Part shown: piece by piece, positions 25,884 to 34,612 of the stretch | How positions within the stretch are numbered: the first letter of the stretch is position 1 | How the letters are laid out: each line of letters starts with the position of its first letter | Assembly: GCA_963773835.1 (NCBI GenBank) | Contig: CAVZCQ010000001.1 | Coordinates: 806,001 to 870,000 of the forward strand | Reading direction: 5' to 3' | DNA length: 64,000 nt | Source of the DNA: JOPF136 sp963773835 | GTDB lineage: Bacteria; Acidobacteriota; Terriglobia; Acidiferrales; UBA7541 | Made by a program: the position numbers and the translations under genes | Notes under the pieces: model-generated | Told to the model about the DNA's origin: nothing | Database searches by the model: none | What the model saw: the letters and a program-made list of their open reading frames with translations, nothing else

Positions 25884-26869
25884 GGCTGGGCTCCTGCAGC
25901 CGGTGTCTCCGCGGCAGCGGCTCCCTGCGGCTCCTGTGTGGTCACCTGGAGGAATATCTCTTCCAGCGAAACGCGCGCAGCACGCAGCTCGAACAGTTCG
26001 TGCCCGTGTCCCACCAGCTCCGCCGCGATCCGGCTGCGCAGGTCGCGCCCCGGCTCGCATTCGATGCGCGCCTGGATGTGGCCCGTCCCGTCAGGCGTCT
26101 CGATCTTTACGCGCCGCACGCCGGCCATGCGCTCCAGCAGCGTCCGCGCAGCCTGTGCGCCTCCCGACGCCGGTTTGATCTCCGCGATCACCATTTCGCC
26201 GCCCCGCTGCTGCGCTTCCGCGTTCACCGGCATGTTGGCCACGATCCGCCCCTGGTGGATGATCACCACGCGGTCGCACGTCATGCTCACTTCCGGCAGG
26301 ATGTGCGTGGAGAGGATGATGGTGTGGTTCCCGGCCAGGCTTTTGATCAGGTGGCGCACCTCGATTATCTGTTTTGGGTCCAGCCCCACCGTCGGTTCGT
26401 CCAGAAGGATCACTTCCGGGTCGTGCACCAGCGCCTGCGCCAGTCCCACCCTTTGCTTGAACCCGCGCGAGAGCCGTTTGATCAGCTCACCGCGTTTTTC
26501 CGTCACCCGCGCCATCTCCATGGCCGCGTCCACCCTCGCCTTCCTGCGGTCGGAAGGCACCAGCTTCAGCCGCGCCACCGCGTCGAGGTATCCCTGTACG
26601 CTCAGTTCCGGATAAAGCGGCGGATTTTCCGGCAGATAACCGATCCGCTTGCGCACTTCCAGAGACTTTTCGAACACGTCGAAACCCGCCACCCGCGCCG
26701 TCCCGTTCGTGGCCGGCAGGAAGCCGGTCAGGATGCGCATGGTGGTCGTTTTCCCGGCGCCGTTTGGCCCCAGGAAGCCCAGGATTTCGCCTTTGTCCAC
26801 TCGAAAGCTAATTTGGTCCACGGCGCGGACAGCGCCGTATTGTTTGGTGAGGTTATCGACCTCGATCAA
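25880..26869 (-). CDS. ABC transporter ATPase, GldA/CcmA-like
   Basis: 329 residues. Walker A GPNGAGKTTTM, Q-loop YLPENPPLY, signature LSRGFKQRVG, Walker B VILLDEPTVGLD and H-loop LSTHILPEVSMTCD are all present. A C-terminal regulatory extension of about 100 residues follows. The start is TTG 26869 (MIEVDNLTKQYG) with GGAGGGGG upstream. It is the first gene of the operon ATPase-permease-GldG-like-DUF4340, all four overlapping or nearly so. A perfect TATAAT lies about 75 bases upstream. Confidence 0.93.
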   Translation of the reverse strand: MIEVDNLTKQYGAVRAVDQISFRVDKGEILGFLGPNGAGKTTTMRILTGFLPATNGTARVAGFDVFEKSLEVRKRIGYLPENPPLYPELSVQGYLDAVARLKLVPSDRRKARVDAAMEMARVTEKRGELIKRLSRGFKQRVGLAQALVHDPEVILLDEPTVGLDPKQIIEVRHLIKSLAGNHTIILSTHILPEVSMTCDRVVIIHQGRIVANMPVNAEAQQRGGEMVIAEIKPASGGAQAARTLLERMAGVRRVKIETPDGTGHIQARIECEPGRDLRSRIAAELVGHGHELFELRAARVSLEEIFLQVTTQEPQGAAAAETPAAGAQP

Positions 26870-27242
26870 TTCCCCCTCCGGATTGTCCAGCTCGAAACCG
26901 CCGGGGTCACGGGCAGAACCACATCAGTTCGACGGCTGCTTATTATACACAGGTTGCCCGCATTCCCGCGCGCCCCAGGAAGGGATCCGCCGCCGCGGGC
27001 GAAGCCCCTGTCCGAGCCGGCGCGAAGCCCTTTGATCCCAAGTGCGGGCTACGCGGGGTCGCCGTTGCCTGGACGCGTCACCAGCCTATGTGATCCGGCT
27101 CACCGAGCCCCGGCGCGGGATGGAGCACACTGAGAGTGAGAAGGGATGCGGCCTCGCACCCGATCCGGGGGCGGGCCTTCTATCCCGCACAGAGAGGCGT
27201 CGCGAACTCTCGGGTTTCGCGGGCTCGCTCCAGGAGGCCATC
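26870..27242. other. Divergent intergenic region, ABC operon / osmC
   Basis: About 370 bases without a gene. On the minus strand a perfect TATAAT (26942-26947) is a good -10 for the ABC operon, though no recognisable -35 stands 16-18 bases upstream. On the plus side, no clear promoter was identified for the OsmC gene. An upstream in-frame extension of the osmC ORF (from 27042) is not supported. Confidence 0.5.
26942..26947 (-). promoter_or_regulatory. -10 element for the ABC/Gld-like operon
   Basis: Consensus TATAAT on the minus strand, about 75 bases upstream of the ATPase start codon. It is preceded by CCTGTG but has no clear -35 box, so activity may depend on an activator. Confidence 0.4.
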
Positions 27243-27653
27243 ATGGAAGTTTCTGTCGAGCATCTCGGCGATCTTCAATTCGAAATCAAAGCTCGGTCGC
27301 ACACGATTGACTGCGACCAGCCCGTTGAGAATGGCGGCTATGACGAGGGCATGACCCCGCCGGAGCTCTTCCTTGCCTCCCTCGGCTCCTGCGCCGCCTA
27401 CTATGCCGCCGAGTATCTCCGCCGGCAAAAGCTGGCCACCGGCGGGACTCGCGTCCGCGTGACCGCCCAGAAAGCGAAGAATCCGCCCCGCCTTGCCGAT
27501 TTCCAGATCGAAGTCGATTTGCCGCTGGAGGTAAGTGAAGAGCACGTGGCGGGAGTCGAAGAGGCCGTTCACCGCTGTCTGATTCACAACACGCTGCTTC
27601 ATCCCCCGCGGATTTCAGTCGAGGTCCGGCAGTTGGCCGCCGTCCCGGCCTGA
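27243..27653 (+). CDS. OsmC family protein (peroxide-resistance type)
   Basis: 136 residues from ATG 27243 with AGGAGG six bases upstream. OsmC/Ohr proteins are homodimeric thiol peroxidases for organic hydroperoxides. The family core GMTPPELFLASLGSCAAYYA carries C50, and HRCLIHNTLLHPP carries C112, the expected peroxidatic/resolving pair. The length fits the shorter YhfA/OsmC subgroup. The gene stands alone. The exact substrate cannot be assigned. Confidence 0.88.
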   Translation: MEVSVEHLGDLQFEIKARSHTIDCDQPVENGGYDEGMTPPELFLASLGSCAAYYAAEYLRRQKLATGGTRVRVTAQKAKNPPRLADFQIEVDLPLEVSEEHVAGVEEAVHRCLIHNTLLHPPRISVEVRQLAAVPA

Positions 27654-27718
27654 TTCGCCTATCTTGCACGCGCGCCGCCCATTCGAGCGGTCTTCCGATC
27701 TGCCGCTGCCCGTGATTC

Positions 27719-27740
27719 GGGTCACCCGTCGGGGTGACCC
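27719..27740. promoter_or_regulatory. Inverted repeat GGGTCACC...GGTGACCC
   Basis: GGGTCACC and GGTGACCC separated by six bases, 66 bases downstream of osmC and 115 bases upstream of the CBS gene. No T-tract follows, so it is either an operator or a Rho-independent structure without U-run. A related GTGACC-AA-GGTCAC repeat is found upstream of tonB (35223-35236). Confidence 0.35.
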
Positions 27741-27855
27741 CCGGCACTGCAAACTGGCCCGCCGTTCCCGACGATAACCCGTGAGGAAAAATCCGCGCTT
27801 GCCTCTGCACAACGCGACTCAGGAGCCGGGCCGGCGCGGCAGAGTGAGGTGGACC

Positions 27856-28344
27856 ATGAAAGTGAAAGATGCAATGACGGGAAGTCCGGTCTATTGCACT
27901 CCCAGAACCAATCTGGGGGAGGCCGCCGCCCTCATGTGGAGCCGGGACTGCGGGATCCTCCCCGTGGTGGACGCCGAGCACAAAGTGATCGGCGTCGTCA
28001 CTGATCGCGACCTGTTTCTCGCTCTCGGCACGCGCAACCGCCTGGCGGGCGAGCTCACCGTCGGTGAGGTCGTGCCCGCAAAGCCGTTTCTATGCGCCTG
28101 CGAAGACGAAATTCACACCGCGCTCGATACCATGGCGCGCAACAAGGTCCGCAGGCTTCCCGTGGCCAACGTCGAAGGCCGCCTGGAGGGCATTCTCTCC
28201 ATGGATGATCTGGTGGCACACGCGTCTGCACGCACTTCCAGCCGCGCTCCCGAGCTCTCTCACGACGATGTGATCAGGGCCCTGAAGAAAATCTACGAGA
28301 CGCGATCTCCCGTGATCGTCTATCGGACCGCTGCGGTTGGCTGA
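27856..28344 (+). CDS. Tandem CBS-domain protein
   Basis: 162 residues from ATG 27856 (GAGGTGG upstream). Two CBS motifs fill the protein: MKVKDAMTGSPVYCTPRTNLGEAAALMWSRDCGILPVVDAEHK-type module 1 (residues 1-60, ending VIGVVTDRDL), and module 2 EVVPAKPFLCACEDEIHTALDTM with RRLPVANVEGRLEGILSMDDLV. CBS pairs bind adenosine nucleotides and act as sensors. With no attached catalytic domain, it is probably a signalling or stress protein, with the partner unknown. Confidence 0.88.
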   Translation: MKVKDAMTGSPVYCTPRTNLGEAAALMWSRDCGILPVVDAEHKVIGVVTDRDLFLALGTRNRLAGELTVGEVVPAKPFLCACEDEIHTALDTMARNKVRRLPVANVEGRLEGILSMDDLVAHASARTSSRAPELSHDDVIRALKKIYETRSPVIVYRTAAVG

Positions 28345-28445
28345 ACGCGCCGTCGCTTCAGTCCGCGGGAGCAGGCACCCACCAATTCCAGCGCCTCGCC
28401 TGTGCGGACGGCGGAGCCGGCGGCCGCAGCAGGCGCGTTCCTCCT

Positions 28446-29651
28446 CTAATCCTTCGGCAACTCCTTCCAGTTTGTGACCACCACCGGCCGCCCCTTCTCG
28501 ATGACTGTGGCATACACGGTGTTCAGGCCTTTGTGCTCGGTCGGGCTGAAGTTCAGAAGCAGCTTTGGCCCCAGCCCGAGGTCTTTGTCGTGGATGGCCT
28601 CCAGCGCGGAAATCAGCTTTTCTCGCGTCGGCTCCTTGCCCGCCGCGCGCAGCCCGTCCACCAGCACCATGGCATCCACAAATCCTTCCAGGCTCACGAA
28701 CGAAGGCTGTGTGTTGCCCATGTATTTCACCAGCGCATCCCGATAGAGCTTTACCGTTGGCAGGTCCGTGCGGTCATAAGGCGGCACCACCTGCGTGATG
28801 ATCATGCCGTCCGCGTCTTGCGGCGCCGCGCGCAGCAGGCCTTCGGTCCCCACAAACGATACCGTCAGGAATCGTGGGTGCCAGCCCGCCGCGTGCGCAT
28901 GTTTCAGGATCGCGGCGACAGGGGCATATGGCCCCACGAGCACCACCGCCTCTGGATTCGCGGCCCGCACTTCCTTGATTCCCTGTTCTACGTTCAGCGT
29001 ATTCCGCTCGAAGGTGCCCAGCGCCGCCGGCGTCGCATGATGCCTCGCCAGGGCGCGTTTCACGCCTTCCAGTACGGCCTTGCCGAACGCGTCGTCCTGA
29101 TAGAGCACCGCAATCTTCCGCACTCCCAATTGGTCCCATAGTCCATCCACCTGGTCTCGCGTCTCGTCGTAATAGGAGGCGCGCACGTTCAGGATGTGAT
29201 GGTGGTGGGGCTCGTAAAGCAGCTGCGCCCCGGTGAACAGCCCCACGATCGGAAGCTTGGCCTCTTCGGCCAGCGGGATATACTTTGCCGCCGTCGGAGT
29301 ACCCACAAAGAACGCGCCCGCGAAGATCCCGGCCTTCTGGAGCCGTTCAAAGCACCCCGGCACTTTCTCCGGATCATAGCCGTCGTCGTAGGTGACCAAA
29401 TCGAGCTTCCGCCCGTTCACCCCGCCCTGGCTGTTCACCATTGAAAAATACGCAGTGGCCCCGATTTTCATTTGCAGGCCCAGAAACGATGCCGGGCCAT
29501 CCAGCGCCGAGCATGATCCGATTTTGATGCTGTCCGCGGTCACTCCCGCAGCCTCGCTCTGGCCACGGGCGAGCCCCCAGCTCAGCAATATGCAAGTGAT
29601 GGCGGCAAGAAAAACACTTCGATAGCGCACGAGAGACGAAGTGTGTGACAT
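28446..29651 (-). CDS. Periplasmic branched-chain amino acid-type substrate-binding protein (LivJ-like)
   Basis: 401 residues from ATG 29651, chosen for AAAGGAG six bases upstream. The signal peptide is RYRSVFLAAITCILLSWGLARG. The mature part follows the Peripla_BP_6 pattern: IKIGSCSALDGPASFLGLQMKIGATAYFSMVN, GGVNGRKLDLVTYDDGYDPEKV and ASYYDETRDQVDGLWDQLGVRKIAVLYQDDAFGKAVLEGV. No permease or ATPase of a Liv system is near, so it is an orphan binding protein, which may serve a distant transporter or a sensor. The ligand cannot be told. Confidence 0.88.
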   Translation of the reverse strand: MSHTSSLVRYRSVFLAAITCILLSWGLARGQSEAAGVTADSIKIGSCSALDGPASFLGLQMKIGATAYFSMVNSQGGVNGRKLDLVTYDDGYDPEKVPGCFERLQKAGIFAGAFFVGTPTAAKYIPLAEEAKLPIVGLFTGAQLLYEPHHHHILNVRASYYDETRDQVDGLWDQLGVRKIAVLYQDDAFGKAVLEGVKRALARHHATPAALGTFERNTLNVEQGIKEVRAANPEAVVLVGPYAPVAAILKHAHAAGWHPRFLTVSFVGTEGLLRAAPQDADGMIITQVVPPYDRTDLPTVKLYRDALVKYMGNTQPSFVSLEGFVDAMVLVDGLRAAGKEPTREKLISALEAIHDKDLGLGPKLLLNFSPTEHKGLNTVYATVIEKGRPVVVTNWKELPKD

Positions 29652-29984
29652 TTCGGCTCCTTTGCCCAAGAATGCGCCCCCTGAGGCGGTCGTCGGCTGC
29701 CGCAACTGCTCAGCCCAGAAGAGGGTAAGACCGGTACGCTCTGCCGGCCCGCCGGTTATCGGCCAGTGTGTCTAGTTGGCCAGCGCGGGCGATCCAGGCG
29801 CCTATGCGCTCTTCATCTGTGAATTTCCGCCTCCTCTCATGGATCGGCCCGGACGGAAGCAGAAGATGTCGGGGCACTGGCAGCAGGCAGCCTTCTGATA
29901 GAATCGCGGACGGTTCGAAGTCGTATCGCGGCCGATGGCCGATCAACCGGCTCCCAAAGCCGGTATCCACGGGAGGGAACGAAA
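29652..29984. other. Divergent intergenic region
   Basis: About 330 bases between the orphan binding protein and the 101-aa secreted protein. I see no gene, no palindrome of the GTAG family and no clear promoter; a GGGAGGGAACG ribosome binding site closes it on the right. Confidence 0.5.
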
Positions 29985-30290
29985 ATGAAACAGATGAAGA
30001 CTGTCTGCTGGTTCGCATGCGCCATCCTCATCCTCGCGCTCGCCTTTTCCGTCTCCGCGCCTGCCGCGCCCGGCGGCAAGGCTGCTCCGCCGCCCGTTCC
30101 GGCGGCGGCTGTCCCAGTTCCCCCGGAGCACCATCCGGAGATCCACGAAGCCATCGCCGCCCTTCGCCGGGCCAAGGAGCACCTGGAGCACGCCAAGCAC
30201 GATTTCGGAGGGCACCGTGTGGAAGCGATTCGCGCCACGGAAGAGGCCATCCACCAGCTTGAGGCTTGCTTGAAGTACGACAGAGACTGA
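29985..30290 (+). CDS. Small secreted helical protein, unknown function (101 aa)
   Basis: 101 residues with a signal peptide (MKQMKTVCWFACAILILALAFSVSAPA) and an Ala/Pro-rich spacer. The mature region is a predicted helical hairpin rich in His and acidic/basic residues: HHPEIHEAIAALRRAKEHLEHA, then HDFGGHRVEAIRATEEAIHQLEACL. The pattern with a central HDFGGHR turn looks like a conserved small-protein motif, but no function is known to me. A single Cys in the last helix may allow dimerisation. A GGGAGGGAACG site precedes the ATG. Confidence 0.7.
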   Translation: MKQMKTVCWFACAILILALAFSVSAPAAPGGKAAPPPVPAAAVPVPPEHHPEIHEAIAALRRAKEHLEHAKHDFGGHRVEAIRATEEAIHQLEACLKYDRD

Positions 30291-30593
30291 GCAACTCACC
30301 GGTGATACTTCTTCTCTGCGCTGCGGCATCTCGCGCAAGCTGCCTAGGCGGGATGCCGCAGTTCTTCCTGAAGCGTTAACCGAAAAACTACATATGAATC
30401 GGTTTCTCCGCCCGGCGATTTCTGGTAGCGTACTCCCGCTGCGGCGAGCAGGCCTCGGGGGAACCCGCCGGCCGGAAGCATTTGCGCCATCCACCGGGTG
30501 GCGCGGCGAGACTCAGGCAATCACCCGAACCGTGAGTTGAGGCGCCGCGCACAGCGCCGGCTCCGGGGAATCGCATTTCCGGAGGCATCGGTC
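30291..30593 (+). other. 303-base leader/intergenic region upstream of sthA-like gene
   Basis: No gene. It begins with a ten-base-pair stem CTGCGGCATC/GATGCCGCAG, then AACCGA...TCGGTT arms around 30380-30410, and a GCGCCA...TGGCGC hairpin near 30485-30510 before the GGAGG site of the transhydrogenase-like gene. The amount of potential structure is more than usual here, but it matches no riboswitch consensus that I can recognise. Confidence 0.45.
30321..30361 (+). terminator. Long-loop hairpin after the 101-aa gene
   Basis: Perfect ten-base-pair stem CTGCGGCATC/GATGCCGCAG enclosing a 21-base loop, 30 bases after the stop, followed by TTCTTCCT. The U-run is broken, so it is a weak intrinsic terminator or an mRNA-end structure. 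Confidence 0.4.
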
Positions 30594-31976
30594 ATGTCGA
30601 AATTCGATCTCATCGTCATTGGCTCCGGTCCGGGCGGCCAGCGTGCCGCCATCCAAGCCGCCAAGGTCGGCAAGCACGTCGCCGTCATCGAGAAGCGCAA
30701 CGTACTCGGCGGCGTCTGCATCAACACCGGCACCATCCCCAGCAAGACGATGCGCGAGGCCGTATTGCACCTCTCCGGCTTTCATGCCCAGAACTTCTAC
30801 GGGATGGATTATCGCGTCAAGGAACACATCACCATGCAGGACCTGATCTTCCGCGTCCAGCGCGTAATTGAAAACGAAGTCAGCGTCACGCACGCGCAGC
30901 TCCAGCGCAACGGAGTCGAAGTGCTTCACGGGACGGCCAGCTTCGTGGGCCCCAATCGCCTGCGCGTCGAAGGCGCCAATAGCTACGGCGAGCTGGACGC
31001 CGACTACATCGTCATCGCCGTGGGCACCAAACCCGCCGAATCCCCGAAGGTCCCCTTCAACGGCAAGACCATCATCCACAGCGACCAAATTCTCAGCATG
31101 CCCCAGATTCCCAAGTCCCTGATCGTGTGCGGCGGCGGCGTCATCGGCGCGGAATACTGCTGCATGTACGCTGTCCTCGGCGTGCGCGTCACGCTGGTGG
31201 AAAAGCGTGCCCGCCTGCTCGATTTTGCCGACGGCGAAATGGTCGAGGCCCTGTGCTATCACCTCCGCGACCGCCGCGTCACCCTGCGCCTGAATGAAGG
31301 CGCCAGCTGCGTCGAGGAATCGCCCGACGGCAAAGTGATCGCCTGGCTCGACAGCAAGAAAAAACTCATCGGCGACGCGCTGCTCTATGCCGTCGGCCGC
31401 CAGGGCAACGTGGACGAGTTGAACCTCGCCGCTGCGGGCATCGAGGCCGACGAGCGCGGCCGCATCCCGGTGGATAAGGACTACCGCACCAAGCAGCCCA
31501 ACATCTTCGCGGTCGGCGACGTGATCGGTTTTCCCAGCCTGGCTTCCGTTTCCATGGAGCAGGGCCGCATCGCCGCCGCGCGCGCCTTCAACGTCCCCGC
31601 GGAGTCCGACCCCGCCCATTATCCCTACGGCATCTACACCATCCCGGAGATCTCTTTCGTCGGAAAAACCGAGGAGCAGCTCACTGCCGAGGACGTGCCC
31701 TACGAAATCGGCGTCGCCTATTTCCGCGAAATGGCTCGCGGCCAGATCAGCGGCGACACTGCCGGCCGCCTCAAGATCATCTTCCACCGCGAGACCCGCG
31801 AACTGCTCGGCGTCCACATCATCGGCGACGGCGCTTCGGAGCTGCTCCACATCGGCCAGGCGGTCTTTACTTTGAAGGGAACCATCGACTATTTCGTGAA
31901 CACCGTCTTCAACTATCCCACGCTCGCGGAGTGTTACAAGGCCGCCGCCTTCAACGGCCTGAACCGGCTGAATTGA
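30594..31976 (+). CDS. sthA: Soluble pyridine nucleotide transhydrogenase-like flavoprotein
   Basis: 460 residues from ATG 30594 (GGAGG nine bases upstream). FAD-binding GSGPGGQRAAIQAAK, then GGVCINTGTIPSKTMREAV. The disulfide CX4C of lipoamide dehydrogenases is absent because the second Cys is Thr, which is the SthA type of change. The NAD(P)-binding GGGVIGAEYCCMYAVLG and the C-terminal dimer domain with YPTLAECYKAAAFNGLNRL complete it. SthA moves hydride between NADPH and NAD+. It has no neighbours in an operon; tRNA-Lys follows. Confidence 0.88.
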   Translation: MSKFDLIVIGSGPGGQRAAIQAAKVGKHVAVIEKRNVLGGVCINTGTIPSKTMREAVLHLSGFHAQNFYGMDYRVKEHITMQDLIFRVQRVIENEVSVTHAQLQRNGVEVLHGTASFVGPNRLRVEGANSYGELDADYIVIAVGTKPAESPKVPFNGKTIIHSDQILSMPQIPKSLIVCGGGVIGAEYCCMYAVLGVRVTLVEKRARLLDFADGEMVEALCYHLRDRRVTLRLNEGASCVEESPDGKVIAWLDSKKKLIGDALLYAVGRQGNVDELNLAAAGIEADERGRIPVDKDYRTKQPNIFAVGDVIGFPSLASVSMEQGRIAAARAFNVPAESDPAHYPYGIYTIPEISFVGKTEEQLTAEDVPYEIGVAYFREMARGQISGDTAGRLKIIFHRETRELLGVHIIGDGASELLHIGQAVFTLKGTIDYFVNTVFNYPTLAECYKAAAFNGLNRLN

Positions 31977-32051
31977 CCGGCGCCGGCCCCCGGGGATGGT
32001 CGCGCGAGGGCGCCGGCGTCGAACCCTCTCGTGCTATGATTTACGTTTGCT

Positions 32052-32127
<76 letters not shown>

Positions 32128-32174
32128 TCATCCCAATGTTGGACTTTCCTTGTCGAGAAGCACTCGGAGCCAGC

Positions 32175-32203
32175 TTGACGGCGCACTCGCCACTTCATAC
32201 TAT
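32175..32203 (+). promoter_or_regulatory. Sigma-70-type promoter of the kinase gene
   Basis: TTGACG (32175-32180, five of six), 17-base spacer, TACTAT (32198-32203, four of six). The expected start would be near 32210, only about six bases before the ATG at 32216, where no Shine-Dalgarno is seen. The mRNA is therefore probably leaderless or nearly so. Confidence 0.55.
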
Positions 32204-32215
32204 CAATCGCCCAAG

Positions 32216-34456
32216 ATGAACCAGGATCCGCTCGTCGGTCAGTCGCTCCTCCACTACAAGGTCCTCCGCAAGCTCGGCGCGGGCGGCATGGGTGTGGTGT
32301 ACGAAGCCCAGGACTCGCAACTCGGCCGGCGCGTGGCCCTGAAGTTTCTTCCGCCGGAAATGGCACAGGACAGCCAGTTGCTCGAACGCTTCCAGCGCGA
32401 GGCGCGCGCCGCCTCGGCTCTGAATCACCCCAACATCTGCACCATTCATTCCATCGAGCAGCATGAGCGCCGGCACTTCATCGTGATGGAGCTGCTGGAG
32501 GGGGAAACACTGGCGCAGAAACTGCGCGGGCAGCCTATGGATATCGACACGCTGCTGCCGCTGGCCATTCAAATCGCCGATGCCCTCGAGTCTGCCCACG
32601 CCAAGGGGATCGTGCACCGCGACATCAAGCCGGCAAACTTGTTTCTCACCGAGCGCGGCCCGGTGAAGATTCTGGACTTCGGCCTGGCCAAGACGAGCAC
32701 CGCCGACTTCGCACAGGGCGCTTCTCTTTCCCAGGGTGAGACCGCGATTTCCAGCCACGACCTCACTTCGCCGGGCGCGGCCGTCGGCACGATCTCCTAT
32801 ATGTCGCCGGAGCAGGCCCGTGGCCAACTCGTGGACGCCCGCACCGATCTTTTCTCCACCGGCACTGTGCTCTACCAGATGGCCACCGGATCCCTTCCTT
32901 TTCCGGGAGATACCTCGGCGGTCACTTTCGACGCCATCCTCAACCGCGACCCCAGGCCAGCCGCCGAGCTCAATCCCTCACTGCCCACCGATTTCGTTCG
33001 CCTCCTGGACAAGACCCTGGAGAAGGACCGCAACCTGCGCTGCCAGACCGCTACGGAACTGAAAACCGACCTCAGCCGCCTGAAACGCGACCTCGAAACT
33101 GGCCGGCGCCGCGCCAAAGAGAAAACCGATTCGGATTCCGGCGTCGCCAAGCAGGCCGGAAAACCCCTGGCCGTTCTCTATTTCGAAAATCTGAGCGGGG
33201 CCAAGGAAGACGAATACCTGCGCGACGGCATCACCGAAGACATCATCACGGAGCTCTCCAAGATCCGCGGGCTCAACACCTTTTCGCGCCCCACCGTCCT
33301 CGCCTTCCGGGACAAACCGGTGACCCCCGGTCAGATCGGCCAGCAACTCGGCGCCGCCTATGTTCTTACGGGCACTTTGCGCCGCTCCGGCGCCCGCCTG
33401 CGCATCAGCGCGCAGCTCGTGGACACCCACACCGATTTTCCGCTCTGGTCGGAGCGCTTCGACCGCGAGATGAAAGACGTCTTTGAAATCCAGGACGAGA
33501 TTGCCCGCAAGATTGCTGAGGCGCTCCGCGTCACGCTTTCCCCGCAGGAACTGGAAGCCCTGTCCGTCAAGCCCACGGAGAGCCTCCAGGCCTACGACCT
33601 CTACCTGCGCGGCAAACGTTACGCCCGGCGGCAGACCCGCCAGGACCTCGAGTTTGCCTTGCAGATGTTTGAAAATGCGGTGGCCATCGACGCCAGCTTC
33701 GCACTGGCCTATGCCGCCTCCGCCAACGCTTGCGCCATGTTCTACTGCAATTACAGCCGCGATCCGGTGTGGGTGGAGCGCGCGCGAGAGGCGTCCGGCA
33801 AGGCCGTGGCATTGCGCTGGGACCTGCCCGAGGTTCAAGTGAGCCAGGCCTGGGTCCTCTACGCGGCCGAACTTCATGACGAAGCCGTGCGCATGGTCAA
33901 GAAGGCCATCGAGCGCAAGCGCGACTGCGAGGGCGCCTATTATCTGCTCTGCCGCGCGTTGTTTGCCGCGGGGCGCTACCAGGAAGTTCTGGACATTGCA
34001 GAAGCGGCCATCGAGGCGAGCGGTGAGGACTACAACGTTTATGTCCCCATCGCGAATTCTCTCGGCGCCATAGGTAAAGAGGAAGCGCAGCGCAATATGT
34101 TGCAGCGCAGGATGGTGGCCCTCGAAAACCATCTGAAGCAAGTGCCGGAAGACGCGCGTGCCCGCATCCTGCTGGGCCATGACTACGCGCACCTGGGCCG
34201 GCCGGACGACGCCCTCCGCGAACTCAATCTGGCCGTTACCTTGCGCGCCAACGAAGCCTCCATTCTCTACAACGCCGCCTGTGTGTACTGCAGCCTGGAC
34301 AAGAAACCCGAGGCGCTCGATGCTCTGCGCAAAGCCTGGGAAGCCGGGTTCAGAGACTCGGTATGGGCGCGCCGCGACCCAGACCTCTCCCCTCTCCATG
34401 GCATTCCGGAGTTCGAACGGCTGTACCCGGAGAGCCCTTCCTCCGCTTCCCATTAG
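32216..34456 (+). CDS. Serine/threonine protein kinase with TolB-like and TPR regions
   Basis: 746 residues. The N-terminal Hanks-type kinase (about 10-280) has the glycine loop KLGAGGMGVVYEA, VALKF, catalytic HRDIKPANLF (D136), DFGLAK and the SPEQARG activation segment. From about residue 316 a TolB-N/cyclase-associated-type domain follows: LAVLYFENLSGAKEDEYLRDG, ITELSKIRGL, YVLTGTLRRSGARLRISAQL. The last 300 residues are TPR-like helical repeats. No transmembrane segment is evident, so it is probably cytosolic. This kinase-TolB-like-TPR build is common in Acidobacteriota. The substrate is unknown. Confidence 0.92.
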   Translation: MNQDPLVGQSLLHYKVLRKLGAGGMGVVYEAQDSQLGRRVALKFLPPEMAQDSQLLERFQREARAASALNHPNICTIHSIEQHERRHFIVMELLEGETLAQKLRGQPMDIDTLLPLAIQIADALESAHAKGIVHRDIKPANLFLTERGPVKILDFGLAKTSTADFAQGASLSQGETAISSHDLTSPGAAVGTISYMSPEQARGQLVDARTDLFSTGTVLYQMATGSLPFPGDTSAVTFDAILNRDPRPAAELNPSLPTDFVRLLDKTLEKDRNLRCQTATELKTDLSRLKRDLETGRRRAKEKTDSDSGVAKQAGKPLAVLYFENLSGAKEDEYLRDGITEDIITELSKIRGLNTFSRPTVLAFRDKPVTPGQIGQQLGAAYVLTGTLRRSGARLRISAQLVDTHTDFPLWSERFDREMKDVFEIQDEIARKIAEALRVTLSPQELEALSVKPTESLQAYDLYLRGKRYARRQTRQDLEFALQMFENAVAIDASFALAYAASANACAMFYCNYSRDPVWVERAREASGKAVALRWDLPEVQVSQAWVLYAAELHDEAVRMVKKAIERKRDCEGAYYLLCRALFAAGRYQEVLDIAEAAIEASGEDYNVYVPIANSLGAIGKEEAQRNMLQRRMVALENHLKQVPEDARARILLGHDYAHLGRPDDALRELNLAVTLRANEASILYNAACVYCSLDKKPEALDALRKAWEAGFRDSVWARRDPDLSPLHGIPEFERLYPESPSSASH

Positions 34457-34612
34457 TGCCGGCCTTTTCGATTGCACTCGGGAAGGGCAGGGAATAAGCA
34501 CCGCGGTTAGCCCCACACAGGCCGCGGCTCCAGCCCCTGAAGACAGTCCTCTCGTTTTCGGAAGTTTGAGTCGAGAAAATAGACCGCCGGGTTTCCGGCT
34601 GTCAGTTCCCGG

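Noticed and set aside
30291..30593. Riboswitch upstream of the SthA-like gene
   Set aside because: Hairpins are present, but no cobalamin, SAM, glycine, c-di-GMP or other known consensus could be matched.
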